Assembly (NCBI GenBank): GCA_946623205.1
Contig: CAMOQV010000070.1
Coordinates: 1 to 6,292, forward strand
Length of the DNA stretch: 6,292 bases
Source: an uncultured Clostridia bacterium
GTDB lineage: Bacteria; Bacillota; Clostridia; Christensenellales; UBA3700
Direction: 5' to 3'
Shown here: in pieces, positions 1-6,292 of the stretch
How positions within the stretch are numbered: position 1 is the stretch's first letter
Layout: each line of letters opens with the position of its first letter
Program-made: the position numbers and the translations under genes
The notes under the pieces: generated by a model
The model's input: the letters and a program-made list of their open reading frames with translations, nothing else
The model's database searches: none
What the model was told of the DNA's origin: nothing

Positions 1-55
1 GGTCATTATTCTTTCCAATACCCCAATTTTTATCTACTACTACTATTGCGTTCAT
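1..55 (-). CDS. folA: Dihydrofolate reductase, N-terminal fragment (runs off window)
   Basis: Only the first 18 codons lie in the window; the gene continues past base 1. The peptide begins MNAIVVVDKNWGIGKNND, which matches the start of bacterial DHFR: a hydrophobic first beta strand, then the V-D-x-N-x-G-I-G stretch that leads into the Met20 loop. DHFR reduces dihydrofolate to tetrahydrofolate with NADPH in the cytosol. The ATG lies 1 nt after the thyA TAA stop, so the two genes are almost certainly co-transcribed and translationally coupled. A possible ribosome site, GGTGG (65-69), lies inside the last codons of thyA, 9 nt before the ATG. The thyA-folA pairing supports the assignment: thymidylate synthase produces the dihydrofolate that DHFR recycles. 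The identity is firm for so short a fragment because motif and context agree; nothing can be said about the catalytic core or C-terminus. Confidence 0.9.
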   Translation of the reverse strand, partial: MNAIVVVDKNWGIGKNND

Positions 56-56
56 A

Positions 57-887
57 TTATTCTGCCACCGGTAATTTTTTCCCAAGTAAATGATACTTGT
101 AATCTACTAATTGGAAATCCTCTAGTTTAAAATCATAGAAATTCTTAACATTTGGATTAATAATTAGTTTAGGAGCTTCGAATTGTTCTTTTTCGATAAC
201 TTCTTTTGCTATTTCGACGTGTCTATCATATAAATGTGCATCTGCTATTACATGCACTAATTCTCCAGGTACTAAACCAGATACTTGAGCAAACATCATT
301 AGAAGAACTGAATATTGCAATACATTCCAGTTGTTAGCTACAAGCATATCGTTAGATCTTTGATTTAATATACCATTCAATACATTTCCAGAAACATTGA
401 ATGTCATTGAATATGCACATGGATATAAATTCATTTCATGTAAATCTTCAAAGTTATAAATGTTAGTCATAATTCTACGTGAATTAGGATTATGCTTTAA
501 ATCATATAATACTCTATCTACTTGGTCAAATTCGCCTTCTGGATAAATAGCCTTTTTGCCTAATTGATAGCCGTATGCCTTTCCGATTGTTCCATCAGCT
601 CCACACCATTGATCCCAAATGTGTGAATGTAAATCTGCAACCTTATTTGATTTCTTTTGCCAAATCCATAGAATTTCATCTATAGCTGCTTCGAAGTTCG
701 TTTTTCTAATTGTAAGAATTGGCAATTCTTTTGTTAAATCATATCTATTTACTATACCGAATTTCTTAATTGTGTGAGCTGGAGTGCCATCTTCCCACTT
801 TGGTCTTACCTTGAAATTCTCGTCAGATACTCCGTTTTCAAGAATATCTTTAATGTTTTGTACAAATACTCGATCTGCGTATGACAT
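57..887 (-). CDS. thyA: Thymidylate synthase
   Basis: Converts dUMP and 5,10-methylene-tetrahydrofolate to dTMP and dihydrofolate in the cytosol. At 276 residues it has the usual length of a classical ThyA; it is not the flavin-dependent ThyX. Visible landmarks in order: the WEDGTPAHT substrate-loop region (31-39), HIWDQW (89-94), the phosphate-binding arginines in NPNSRR (R137, R138), the catalytic cysteine in YPCAYS (Cys157), QRSND (176-180) with Arg177 and Asp180, the dUMP-binding Asn188 in NNWN, DAHLY (Asp216, His218, Tyr220) and a C-terminal PVA-type end. The RSND and EQFEAP segments resemble Bacillus subtilis ThyA, and the ANNWN and ADAHLYDRH forms fit clostridial relatives as I recall them. 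The ATG is fixed by AAAGGGG (894-900), 6 nt upstream. A promoter lies in the preceding gap, and folA follows 1 nt after the stop. All key residues are present, so it should be active. Confidence 0.97.
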   Translation of the reverse strand: MSYADRVFVQNIKDILENGVSDENFKVRPKWEDGTPAHTIKKFGIVNRYDLTKELPILTIRKTNFEAAIDEILWIWQKKSNKVADLHSHIWDQWCGADGTIGKAYGYQLGKKAIYPEGEFDQVDRVLYDLKHNPNSRRIMTNIYNFEDLHEMNLYPCAYSMTFNVSGNVLNGILNQRSNDMLVANNWNVLQYSVLLMMFAQVSGLVPGELVHVIADAHLYDRHVEIAKEVIEKEQFEAPKLIINPNVKNFYDFKLEDFQLVDYKYHLLGKKLPVAE

Positions 888-892
888 ATCTT

Positions 893-900
893 ACCCCTTT
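893..900 (-). promoter_or_regulatory. Ribosome binding site of thyA
   Basis: On the minus strand this reads AAAGGGGT, with the G-run 6 nt before the thyA ATG at 885-887. It is the strongest Shine-Dalgarno match in the window and fixes the thyA start. Confidence 0.8.
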
Positions 901-914
901 TTATTATTGATAAT

Positions 915-942
915 ATTATATATTATTTTTGCTTTAATACAA
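915..942 (-). promoter_or_regulatory. Candidate sigma-A promoter for thyA-folA
   Basis: Minus-strand TTGTAT (937-942) and a perfect TATAAT (915-920) are separated by 16 bp. Transcription would start near 908, just ahead of the thyA ribosome site, giving a very short leader. The -35 box begins only 5 nt after the stop codon of the upstream surface-protein gene. No terminator separates that gene from thyA, so thyA may receive both its own transcripts and read-through. In DNA this AT-rich, TATAAT-like strings arise by chance; the spacing and placement are what support the call. Confidence 0.55.
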
Positions 943-947
943 ATATT

Positions 948-3900
948 TTATTCGTTATTAGAATTATTTTCTGTATTCTTGTTTTCTATATTATGATTTT
1001 CCCTATATGGGTTATAACTCAACTTGTTATAAGTCGTGTACAAGAAATACTTATTTGTTAGTTTTAATCCAAGCCATGCAATAGCAATAAGCTCTACTAC
1101 AAATACAAGTCCTAAGAATATAACAAGTGCTAATTCGCCTGTAACTACTGCACATAAAAGAGCAATAGGTAGGATTGTTGAATAGCCATTAATATCTCTT
1201 CTTCTTTGAAGCGCATCTTGGTAATTAACAAATAAAATTATTACTATCATACCAAAGAATGCATCTAAGAATAACAAAAGCACAATTAGCCAATATAAAT
1301 AAACTGTGCTCTCCAAAACATTTGATATAAATACAAAATCTCCAGAGCCTGTTAATGCCAATTCAACATAGCCATCTTTAATATTTATACTTCTTGTTTT
1401 AGTTTCACCATTTTCTAAGTATCTAATTTTGATTTGTTCTTGATTTCTAAACTCATCTGGAATTGGCATCTTGATAGTATATTCTTTATCAGAACAATCT
1501 ACCATCTCTTCCCCTCTTGTAAATTCAACATATAATGCATATATAACTTGTCTTTCTGAAGGAATATTAATGTCTTTATCGTAGGCATCTAATGCAATAG
1601 ATGTAGCAGCTACATTAATGGTTGGATCCCATCCATCTTTAGCTTCAAAAATCAAATTTTCGATGTTTGTTTTAACATTATCTATCTCGGTAATTAGAAC
1701 GTTTGTAACTACGTTACTATTTACCATAATTAAGTAATATCCGTCTTGATAAACCGTTACAGGTGCCAAATTTTCACTTTTTGCTACTAATTTTCCAAAC
1801 TTATATCCTGCCTTCGCTCTAATATCTTCTATATAGCAAGGTTTACCATATTCTACTAGTGGATTTACTATCTTATAATTAACAACAGGATTTGGCTCTT
1901 TTTCAACGCTATAGAATAGATTTATAACCAAAGTATTGCCATCCTTTAACTTGGCTTCTTCTATTGTCATATTTTCATCTAATTCAACGCCAATATCTGT
2001 TCTTGAAATATGTTTATTAGTAATGCTAAATTGCTCTTTAACAAATCCAGCAATGTCCTTTAATCTATCTAAAGGAGCACACAATATAGCATATTGACTT
2101 AAATCTAATCCTTCATTAATATCTATATACAAAATACATTCGTCGTTTGTATAAATCTTATCTACAGAAATACATTCACATTCTGCATAATCTTTGCCAT
2201 CATCTAAAATTGCTCTAATAGTTGCCCTACCTATACCTACACAAGTAACATTTCCTTCTTGATCAACAATGAATGCATCTTCGTTTGATGATGTAAATGT
2301 TACCGTAGATGAACCAACAGGATCAACTGTGGCATTTATCTTTGTAACTTTAGAAATATCATTTTCGATTACTACTCTAGCCAAGTCTAATTCAATTGTT
2401 ATCTTTGTCCATTTTGATTCAATTTGAATATTCTGAGGATATGAATAAACTCCTATAGAAGCTCCCGTTGCATCTGTTAATTGATCATTGCCATAATACC
2501 ATCCATCAAATACATGGCCAACTCTAGTTGGAACTTTTAAGGTGTATGTTGAGTTATATTCAACTTCTTTTGTTTCCCCTTCAAAATAACTATCGTACGT
2601 GATTATATATTTTGATTCTGCAAAGTGAGCATAAACCTCAATATCCCCTGGATTGTTATATTCATGAAGCATTAATCCGTCTTTATTAGTAAATGGTTCA
2701 TCGTTATAATACCAACCAATAAAGTCATATCCGCTCTTTGTAGGAAGAACTAATGTAGCAATAGTAGAAAATGTAACAATTTGTGCTGTTGTTTGCATTG
2801 GGTCGATATTATCTTGATTGAAAGTAATCGTATAATCATTTGGTGTAGCGCTAAGAATTAATTCTACATTTTCATTTATGCTAGATAATGTGCCTTGAGA
2901 AGCATCGTATTCAAAATCATCATTTTCGCTATTTACTTGAAGTTCGCCAGCATAAGAATATCCTGGAGTTAATGATTTCATAATTGTTAATTCATCTACA
3001 ATTGTAACTTCTGATCCACTTACAACACTTTCTTGATTTGCATTTTTAACCAAAAGTGTAAAGCCTGGAGCTGATGGATAAGTGATTGTATACTTATTAA
3101 TTGTTTCTGAAAATTGTGCTCTATAAATACGATCTTCTACTACTAATCCAACTTGAGGCTCCCAACCTATAAACACATATGTGTATCCTTTCTTTTCTTT
3201 TGTTGGCTCGCTACTATTAAATGTTGGTGTTGCTCCATATTTAACATTATCGTCTGTTTCTAAAATAGCAGATGCATTTAGCCATGTAATGGTAAATGTG
3301 TTTCTATCAAAATATGCGTATAGTTCCAAAGTGCCATCGCCCGCTATATTTCCCTTTAAAACAGTTCCCTCATGTGAAGCATTTAAATGGAAGCCCTCTA
3401 TTTCTTCGTCTGTTATATCGGCTTGAGTATCTGTAATCCAATGTCTAACTATTGGCTCCATTTCTGTGTAATCATTGTCTTCAATGTTTTGCAAATAAAT
3501 ATAAACCGTATATGGTGTATCCGGATTTGGCGTAGCATTCAACACTATTTCTATATCAACATAAGCGTTTGTAATACGGTTAAAACCAGCATCATATGTA
3601 TATTTATCTTCATCCGCATTAATTACAAAATTTGCTTCAGTGTATCCAGGCAATATAGAATAACGGATATCTAAATAATCTGTGATAGTATATTTATCCC
3701 CACTTTCCATATTATCTGTTCCATTTTTTATTACTTGCAAAGTTGTACCCTTGCTAGATGAGAGCGTAAGCGTATATTCAATTGCCGCATCATTAAATAT
3801 TGCTTTATATGTGGCATCTTGAGTTGCCTTTACTATCGCTGGAGTCCAGCCGTTGAATGTAGATGTATAACCATTAATATTCTTTGTTGGAGTATCTCCT

Positions 3901-5195
3901 GAGTATGAAGGTGTCGCTTCATAACGCAATTCATCAGGATTTTCTTTTAAAGAAGTTTCATCCCAATTTAACCAAGTAATGTTATATGTATTTCTATCAT
4001 AATAAACTTTTAATTGAGTGCTTCCATCTCCATTAATGTTAGCTTCTAATACTTCATCTTGATGCTCAATATAATGAAGACCTGTTCTTTCTTGTGGTGT
4101 ATATTGCGCCTTAGTATCTGTTGTGCCTGTACAATTTATTGTTTCTAATTCAGAATAATCGTCATCGTCAATATTTTGCACATACACTTTTACTACGTAT
4201 GCTGTATCTGCATTAGCTGTTGCGGTTGCTGTAATAACAAGATTATCATGAATATTCGTTAATGTATTGCCTGTTCTATCAAACATTTCATCTGGCAAAA
4301 TTGTTAACGCATTTTCCGTATATCCAGCGTTAACAGAATAAGAAAGCGCCAACTCATCTGTAATAATTACCTTTCCGCCAGAGGCAAAAGGCTCGCCGTT
4401 TTTTGTGGCCGTTAGCGTACATCCTTTTGCTGCACCAAACGAAACAACATATTCTATTGCCACTTCATTAAAAGTAGCTTTGTAAGTGGCATCTTCTGTA
4501 ACTTGAGTAATATCTGGAGTCCAAGCTGCAAATGCAAAATTGTATCCTGTGATAGAAGGTTTTGTAGGAGTATCACCGCTATATTGAGGTGTTGCTCCAT
4601 AACGATATGTTTCAACTTCACCAAGAATGCTATCATCCCAATTTTTCCAAGTAACATTAAATGTATCTCTAATGTAATATGCAACTAAAACCAAAGAACC
4701 ATCAGCTTTGATTTTACCCTGCAAAACATTGTTTATATTTCCTGTATCTAAAGTAAAATGTTCAAAAGTATCTTCAACCGTAACATCTGCATCGGTTGTT
4801 CCAGATTTATTTAAATACTCATCATCATAGCCATCACCTGTTGCTTGTTGCTTATAAACATGGACTTTATATTGTGTGTTATCGTTTGGTAAAAGTTCGC
4901 TTAATATAGCATCATAAGTTGTATTCTCTGAAGCGGCAACAATCTCAGGAGTCCATCCTGTAATTTCATAATGATATCCTACTGTTGCAGGTACTATCAA
5001 GGAGCCGTCGTAACTAGGAGTTTCTCCGGCCGCAACCTCGGTTGTATCAATATCTTGTCCGTTTGCACGCCATGTAATAGTATATTTATCATCCGCATAT
5101 ACACTTGTGTTATTAATAGAAAAAAATACTGCAACAAACATTGCAAGAAATACAACAACAAATATTAAATATGTAAACCTTTTATTTTCTGTCAT
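948..5195 (-). CDS. Large membrane-anchored surface protein with InlB-type B-repeats
   Basis: 1415 residues. A signal peptide (1-34: basic start, hydrophobic 9-25, SVYA-DD cleavage site) shows export. Then come a B-repeat (38-98) and three composite units (about 107-786), each a MucBP-like segment, a B-repeat with GW/TPTK motifs and an unnamed beta-type domain. Two GW-type B-repeats follow (787-858, 862-929; GW at 827-828 and 898-899), then a BIG2-like Ig domain (931-1010, TSSN 968-971). Residues 1011-1180 are unassigned. A membrane-proximal domain (about 1180-1290) resembles ones preceding anchors in other Firmicutes surface proteins. There are three transmembrane helices (about 1296-1323, 1338-1359, 1361-1378) with RRRD (1331-1334) inside, then an Asn-rich tail. 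No LPXTG motif is present. The start lies 2 nt after the hydrolase stop (TAATAATG) with only a weak AAAAGA ribosome site, suggesting coupled translation. Adhesion or surface display is inferred from the repeat family; no ligand or enzymatic domain is visible. Confidence 0.88.
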   Translation of the reverse strand: MTENKRFTYLIFVVVFLAMFVAVFFSINNTSVYADDKYTITWRANGQDIDTTEVAAGETPSYDGSLIVPATVGYHYEITGWTPEIVAASENTTYDAILSELLPNDNTQYKVHVYKQQATGDGYDDEYLNKSGTTDADVTVEDTFEHFTLDTGNINNVLQGKIKADGSLVLVAYYIRDTFNVTWKNWDDSILGEVETYRYGATPQYSGDTPTKPSITGYNFAFAAWTPDITQVTEDATYKATFNEVAIEYVVSFGAAKGCTLTATKNGEPFASGGKVIITDELALSYSVNAGYTENALTILPDEMFDRTGNTLTNIHDNLVITATATANADTAYVVKVYVQNIDDDDYSELETINCTGTTDTKAQYTPQERTGLHYIEHQDEVLEANINGDGSTQLKVYYDRNTYNITWLNWDETSLKENPDELRYEATPSYSGDTPTKNINGYTSTFNGWTPAIVKATQDATYKAIFNDAAIEYTLTLSSSKGTTLQVIKNGTDNMESGDKYTITDYLDIRYSILPGYTEANFVINADEDKYTYDAGFNRITNAYVDIEIVLNATPNPDTPYTVYIYLQNIEDNDYTEMEPIVRHWITDTQADITDEEIEGFHLNASHEGTVLKGNIAGDGTLELYAYFDRNTFTITWLNASAILETDDNVKYGATPTFNSSEPTKEKKGYTYVFIGWEPQVGLVVEDRIYRAQFSETINKYTITYPSAPGFTLLVKNANQESVVSGSEVTIVDELTIMKSLTPGYSYAGELQVNSENDDFEYDASQGTLSSINENVELILSATPNDYTITFNQDNIDPMQTTAQIVTFSTIATLVLPTKSGYDFIGWYYNDEPFTNKDGLMLHEYNNPGDIEVYAHFAESKYIITYDSYFEGETKEVEYNSTYTLKVPTRVGHVFDGWYYGNDQLTDATGASIGVYSYPQNIQIESKWTKITIELDLARVVIENDISKVTKINATVDPVGSSTVTFTSSNEDAFIVDQEGNVTCVGIGRATIRAILDDGKDYAECECISVDKIYTNDECILYIDINEGLDLSQYAILCAPLDRLKDIAGFVKEQFSITNKHISRTDIGVELDENMTIEEAKLKDGNTLVINLFYSVEKEPNPVVNYKIVNPLVEYGKPCYIEDIRAKAGYKFGKLVAKSENLAPVTVYQDGYYLIMVNSNVVTNVLITEIDNVKTNIENLIFEAKDGWDPTINVAATSIALDAYDKDINIPSERQVIYALYVEFTRGEEMVDCSDKEYTIKMPIPDEFRNQEQIKIRYLENGETKTRSINIKDGYVELALTGSGDFVFISNVLESTVYLYWLIVLLLFLDAFFGMIVIILFVNYQDALQRRRDINGYSTILPIALLCAVVTGELALVIFLGLVFVVELIAIAWLGLKLTNKYFLYTTYNKLSYNPYRENHNIENKNTENNSNNE
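1062..1310 (-). other. C-terminal three-helix membrane anchor of the surface protein
   Basis: Encodes residues 1296-1378. The first helix (about 1296-1323) should run from outside to inside, because NYQDALQRRRD follows it and positive charge favours the cytoplasmic face. The next 40 residues are hydrophobic and long enough for a tight helical hairpin broken around GEL (1353-1355) or LG (1361-1362). The remaining tail of about 37 residues, rich in Asn and Tyr, would then be cytoplasmic. The topology is read by eye from hydrophobicity and charge, and the helix borders are approximate. Confidence 0.7.
2409..2837 (-). repeat. Tandem pair of GW-type InlB B-repeats within the surface protein
   Basis: Encodes residues 787-929. 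Two consecutive copies share the pattern Y-x-I-T-[FY], a central L-x-[VL]-P-T-[KR]-x-G-[YH]-x-F-[ID]-GWYY-x-[ND], and a closing hydrophobic strand, as in the Listeria/Bacteroides repeat family. The second copy has GHVFDGWYY where the first has GYDFIGWYY. These are closer to the classic InlB form than the GWTP-type repeats earlier in the protein. The repeat is protein-level; the DNA copies are diverged. Confidence 0.8.
2838..4877 (-). repeat. Three tandem composite units of about 226 residues within the surface protein
   Basis: Units are encoded at about 4206-4877, 3519-4205 and 2838-3518 (residues 107-330, 331-559, 560-786). Each contains, in order: a MucBP-like segment opening Y-x-V-x-[VI]-Y-x-Q and closing D-G-[ST]-x-x-L-x-x-Y-[YF]; a B-repeat opening [TN]-[VI]-TW with ATP and PTK motifs; and a domain with G-x-x-L, SG, a conserved Asp and GY motifs. 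Equivalent motifs recur at constant intervals: DG at 165, 390 and 620; PTK at 210, 436 and 664; GY at 291, 517 and 745. Spacing is therefore 225-230 residues. Nucleotide copies differ at many positions, so these are old, diverged duplications and not a recombining DNA repeat. Confidence 0.85.
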
Positions 5196-5197
5196 TA

Positions 5198-6115
5198 TTA
5201 TCTTTTGTACGTGTTAAAGAATTCTATTATTTCGTCATTAGTTTTAACTGATTCTTCATAGAATGGGAACATTACATTATAAACATGCTCTAGTTTTCTA
5301 TCTTCCACTTCTGGTTCCTCGTAGAAAATCAACTTACATGGATGTTCGTTTTCACTTAAGTATTTATAAAAATCCAATGTTTGTTGTCTTAAAAAATCTC
5401 CAAAAGCCGAATTAAATATAACTGGAATTGAGTTTAAAACAAAATGCTCTTTTACTTGAGATAATTTATATTTCTCTGAAGTCTCAGATAAATCTCTACA
5501 TACGATATCTTTAATAAATAGTTTTAACACTTTATTCTTTAGGTAAGGATCAAACGAATATACGCCACATGTTAGAGCCATTGCTCTGATCTTAACACTT
5601 TCGTTAACTTCTATTCCTAAAGCGTCTCTATAGTCTTTGTTATAGAAACACATTGCAGCCAAAGTCATAATATGTGCGCCTGCAGAATCTCCCATCAAGA
5701 AAATATTCTTTCTATCTATTCCTAAATTATCTGCATTTGCATATATATACTCTATTAACTTTACAACGTCTTTTACGCCATCAAACAAATTAGTTCCAAA
5801 ACCAACGATTCTATAGTTACCGTTTACGACTTTAAATCCGCTCTTTATTGCAAAGTATCTAGCTATATCATCATTGATCCATTTGTAACCGAAGAAATAT
5901 GCACCACCATGAATATCTATAACTACAGGTGTTACTTTATCTCTTTTGCCTTGAGGAATAATCAAATCAAATTTATGGAATTTACCACATTTTGGAGCAT
6001 AGCGAATATCATCAATCGTCTCAAAACCTTCCGTATAATGAGGAAGCTTTTTCATACGCTTTTTGTCATTAATCGTCATATAAAGTCTGAATGGATATCC
6101 TAGAAATTTTGGCAT
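5198..6115 (-). CDS. Alpha/beta-hydrolase, esterase/lipase type
   Basis: 305 residues, the usual size for a hormone-sensitive-lipase or BD-FAE-like esterase. There is no signal peptide or membrane segment, so it should be cytosolic. HGGAY (69-73) forms the oxyanion hole and GDSAG (142-146) is the nucleophile elbow with Ser144. The likely triad partners are Asp240 in FGDFL and His277 in LEHVYNVMF, the usual places near the C-terminus, so the triad looks complete. NYRI (100-103), after a hydrophobic strand, and LGIDRKNIFLMGDSAG are typical of this family. The substrate cannot be told from sequence: small acyl or acetyl esters, including carbohydrate esters, are plausible. The start is supported by GAGG (6121-6124), 5 nt upstream. 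It is the first gene after a promoter at 6140-6169 and is followed 2 nt later by the surface-protein gene, so the two form an apparent operon. Confidence 0.88.
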   Translation of the reverse strand: MPKFLGYPFRLYMTINDKKRMKKLPHYTEGFETIDDIRYAPKCGKFHKFDLIIPQGKRDKVTPVVIDIHGGAYFFGYKWINDDIARYFAIKSGFKVVNGNYRIVGFGTNLFDGVKDVVKLIEYIYANADNLGIDRKNIFLMGDSAGAHIMTLAAMCFYNKDYRDALGIEVNESVKIRAMALTCGVYSFDPYLKNKVLKLFIKDIVCRDLSETSEKYKLSQVKEHFVLNSIPVIFNSAFGDFLRQQTLDFYKYLSENEHPCKLIFYEEPEVEDRKLEHVYNVMFPFYEESVKTNDEIIEFFNTYKR

Positions 6116-6120
6116 ATTAA

Positions 6121-6125
6121 CCTCG
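6121..6125 (-). promoter_or_regulatory. Ribosome binding site of the hydrolase gene
   Basis: Minus-strand CGAGG ends 5 nt before the ATG at 6113-6115. It supports that start over the in-frame ATG codons at residues 13 and 21. Confidence 0.65.
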
Positions 6126-6139
6126 CTGCTCTTTTAATA

Positions 6140-6169
6140 ATTATAATATAATTAATGCGCGCATTTCAA
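6140..6169 (-). promoter_or_regulatory. Sigma-A-type promoter for the hydrolase/surface-protein operon
   Basis: Minus-strand TTGAAA (6164-6169) and a perfect TATAAT (6140-6145) are separated by 18 bp. Transcription would begin near 6133, leaving a leader of under 20 nt before the hydrolase ATG. It lies directly downstream of the tRNA terminator, which insulates it from tRNA transcription. The spacer contains a GC-rich palindrome, listed separately. Confidence 0.7.
6154..6165. promoter_or_regulatory. Perfect 12-bp palindrome AATGCGCGCATT in the promoter spacer, candidate operator
   Basis: The sequence equals its own reverse complement over 12 bp and stands out as a G/C island in very AT-rich DNA. 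It fills most of the interval between the -10 and -35 boxes and overlaps the -35 by two bases, a classic place for a repressor to block RNA polymerase. A further GCAT half-site lies just upstream (minus-strand TTGCAT, 6170-6175). No regulator is encoded in the window, and a chance palindrome is possible. Confidence 0.4.
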
Positions 6170-6205
6170 TATGCAAAAACAATAACAAAATTTTAAATCG
6201 CGAAC

Positions 6206-6232
6206 AAAAAGAGAACTATTTCTAGTTCTCTT
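6206..6232 (-). terminator. Intrinsic terminator of the tRNA-Leu transcript
   Basis: A 10-bp perfect stem (6223-6232 pairing with 6209-6218) closes a GAAA tetraloop on the minus strand (6219-6222). It is followed by a T-run covering 6206-6210, part of which also pairs in the stem. It begins 5 nt after the encoded CCA end of the tRNA, the usual position for ending a tRNA transcript. Confidence 0.9.
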
Positions 6233-6237
6233 AAAAA

Positions 6238-6292
6238 TGGTGCCGGGCGCCGGACTTGAACCGGCACAGCCTTTCGACCAAGGGATTTTAAG
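6238..6292 (-). tRNA. tRNA-Leu(UAA), 3' part (runs off window)
   Basis: The minus strand shows the tRNA from position 32 of the anticodon loop to the CCA end. The anticodon loop CTTAAAA (6286-6292) carries UAA, reading UUA and probably UUG codons. It is followed by the 3' half of the anticodon stem, TCCCT. A long variable arm with a short GGTC/GGCT stem and GAAA loop marks a class II tRNA. The T-arm GCCGG-TTCAAGT-CCGGC (6249-6265) is perfect. The 3' acceptor strand GCCCGGC, discriminator A and an encoded CCA (6238-6240) complete it. The D-arm and 5' acceptor strand lie beyond the window. The long variable arm and discriminator A fit leucine. Any tRNA genes upstream would be outside the window. 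Confidence 0.95.

Noticed and set aside
57..887. Altered ThyA motifs (Ala after the catalytic Cys157, ANNWN in place of GxPFN) as a sign of a novel or inactive enzyme
   Set aside because: Catalytic Cys, both arginines, Asn188 and the DxHxY residues are intact. The RSND form is shared with B. subtilis ThyA, and the ANNWN form fits clostridial ThyA as I recall it.
905..930. AT-only inverted-repeat-like stretch upstream of thyA as a terminator
   Set aside because: It has no G/C pairs in the stem and no clear T-run, and it coincides with the likely -10 region of the thyA promoter.
784..996. Plus-strand open frame across the start of thyA and the upstream gap
   Set aside because: It is antisense to the conserved thyA start and the end of the surface-protein gene, has no ribosome site, and its product shows no recognisable motif.
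2838..4877. Periodic similarity as a CRISPR array or DNA satellite
   Set aside because: The period is about 680 bp, the DNA copies are diverged, and the periodicity is explained by protein domain duplication.
3181..5168. Several short open frames on both strands inside the surface-protein gene
   Set aside because: They lie within a continuous coding frame with strong domain content and are shadows of it; none has its own start signals or recognisable product.
5909..6103. Plus-strand open frame opposite the hydrolase N-terminus
   Set aside because: It is antisense to the HGG-containing region of a clear hydrolase gene, with no independent support.
6238..6292. tRNA-Leu 3' end as an integration site for a mobile element carrying the surface-protein operon
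   Set aside because: No integrase gene and no second copy of the tRNA 3' sequence occur in the window, and the neighbours are housekeeping genes. A site further away cannot be excluded.

Overview
The window looks like chromosomal DNA from a low-GC Bacillota (Firmicutes) bacterium, plausibly an uncultured gut Clostridia or Bacilli lineage. The DNA is visibly AT-rich and all three complete genes end in TAA. Tryptophan is written TGG with no in-frame TGA, so the standard code applies and Mycoplasma-type recoding is unlikely. The ThyA sequence is of the Bacillus/clostridial type. The genus cannot be named from this sequence alone.

Everything is on the minus strand, so the biological order runs from high to low coordinates. 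First comes the 3' part of a tRNA-Leu(UAA) gene (6238 to the window edge), closed by a strong intrinsic terminator (6206-6232). A good sigma-A-type promoter (6140-6169) follows, with a 12-bp perfect GC-rich palindrome sitting between its -35 and -10 boxes. It drives an apparent two-gene operon: a cytosolic alpha/beta-hydrolase (5198-6115) and, 2 nt later, a 1415-residue surface protein (948-5195). After a 60-bp AT-rich gap with its own promoter come thyA (57-887) and, 1 nt later, the first 18 codons of a dihydrofolate reductase gene (1-55). There is no gene-free stretch over 300 bases.

ThyA and DHFR form the familiar dTMP-synthesis pair: ThyA oxidises methylene-tetrahydrofolate to dihydrofolate and DHFR reduces it back.

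The unusual part is the surface protein. It has a signal peptide and InlB-type B-repeats. A roughly 226-residue composite unit (MucBP-like, then B-repeat, then an unnamed beta-type domain) is repeated three times. Two more GW-type B-repeats, a BIG2-like Ig domain and a membrane-proximal domain follow. It ends in three transmembrane helices and an Asn-rich tail instead of an LPXTG anchor. Its function is not known; adhesion or surface display is the family-based guess. Why it is co-transcribed with a cytosolic esterase is unexplained.
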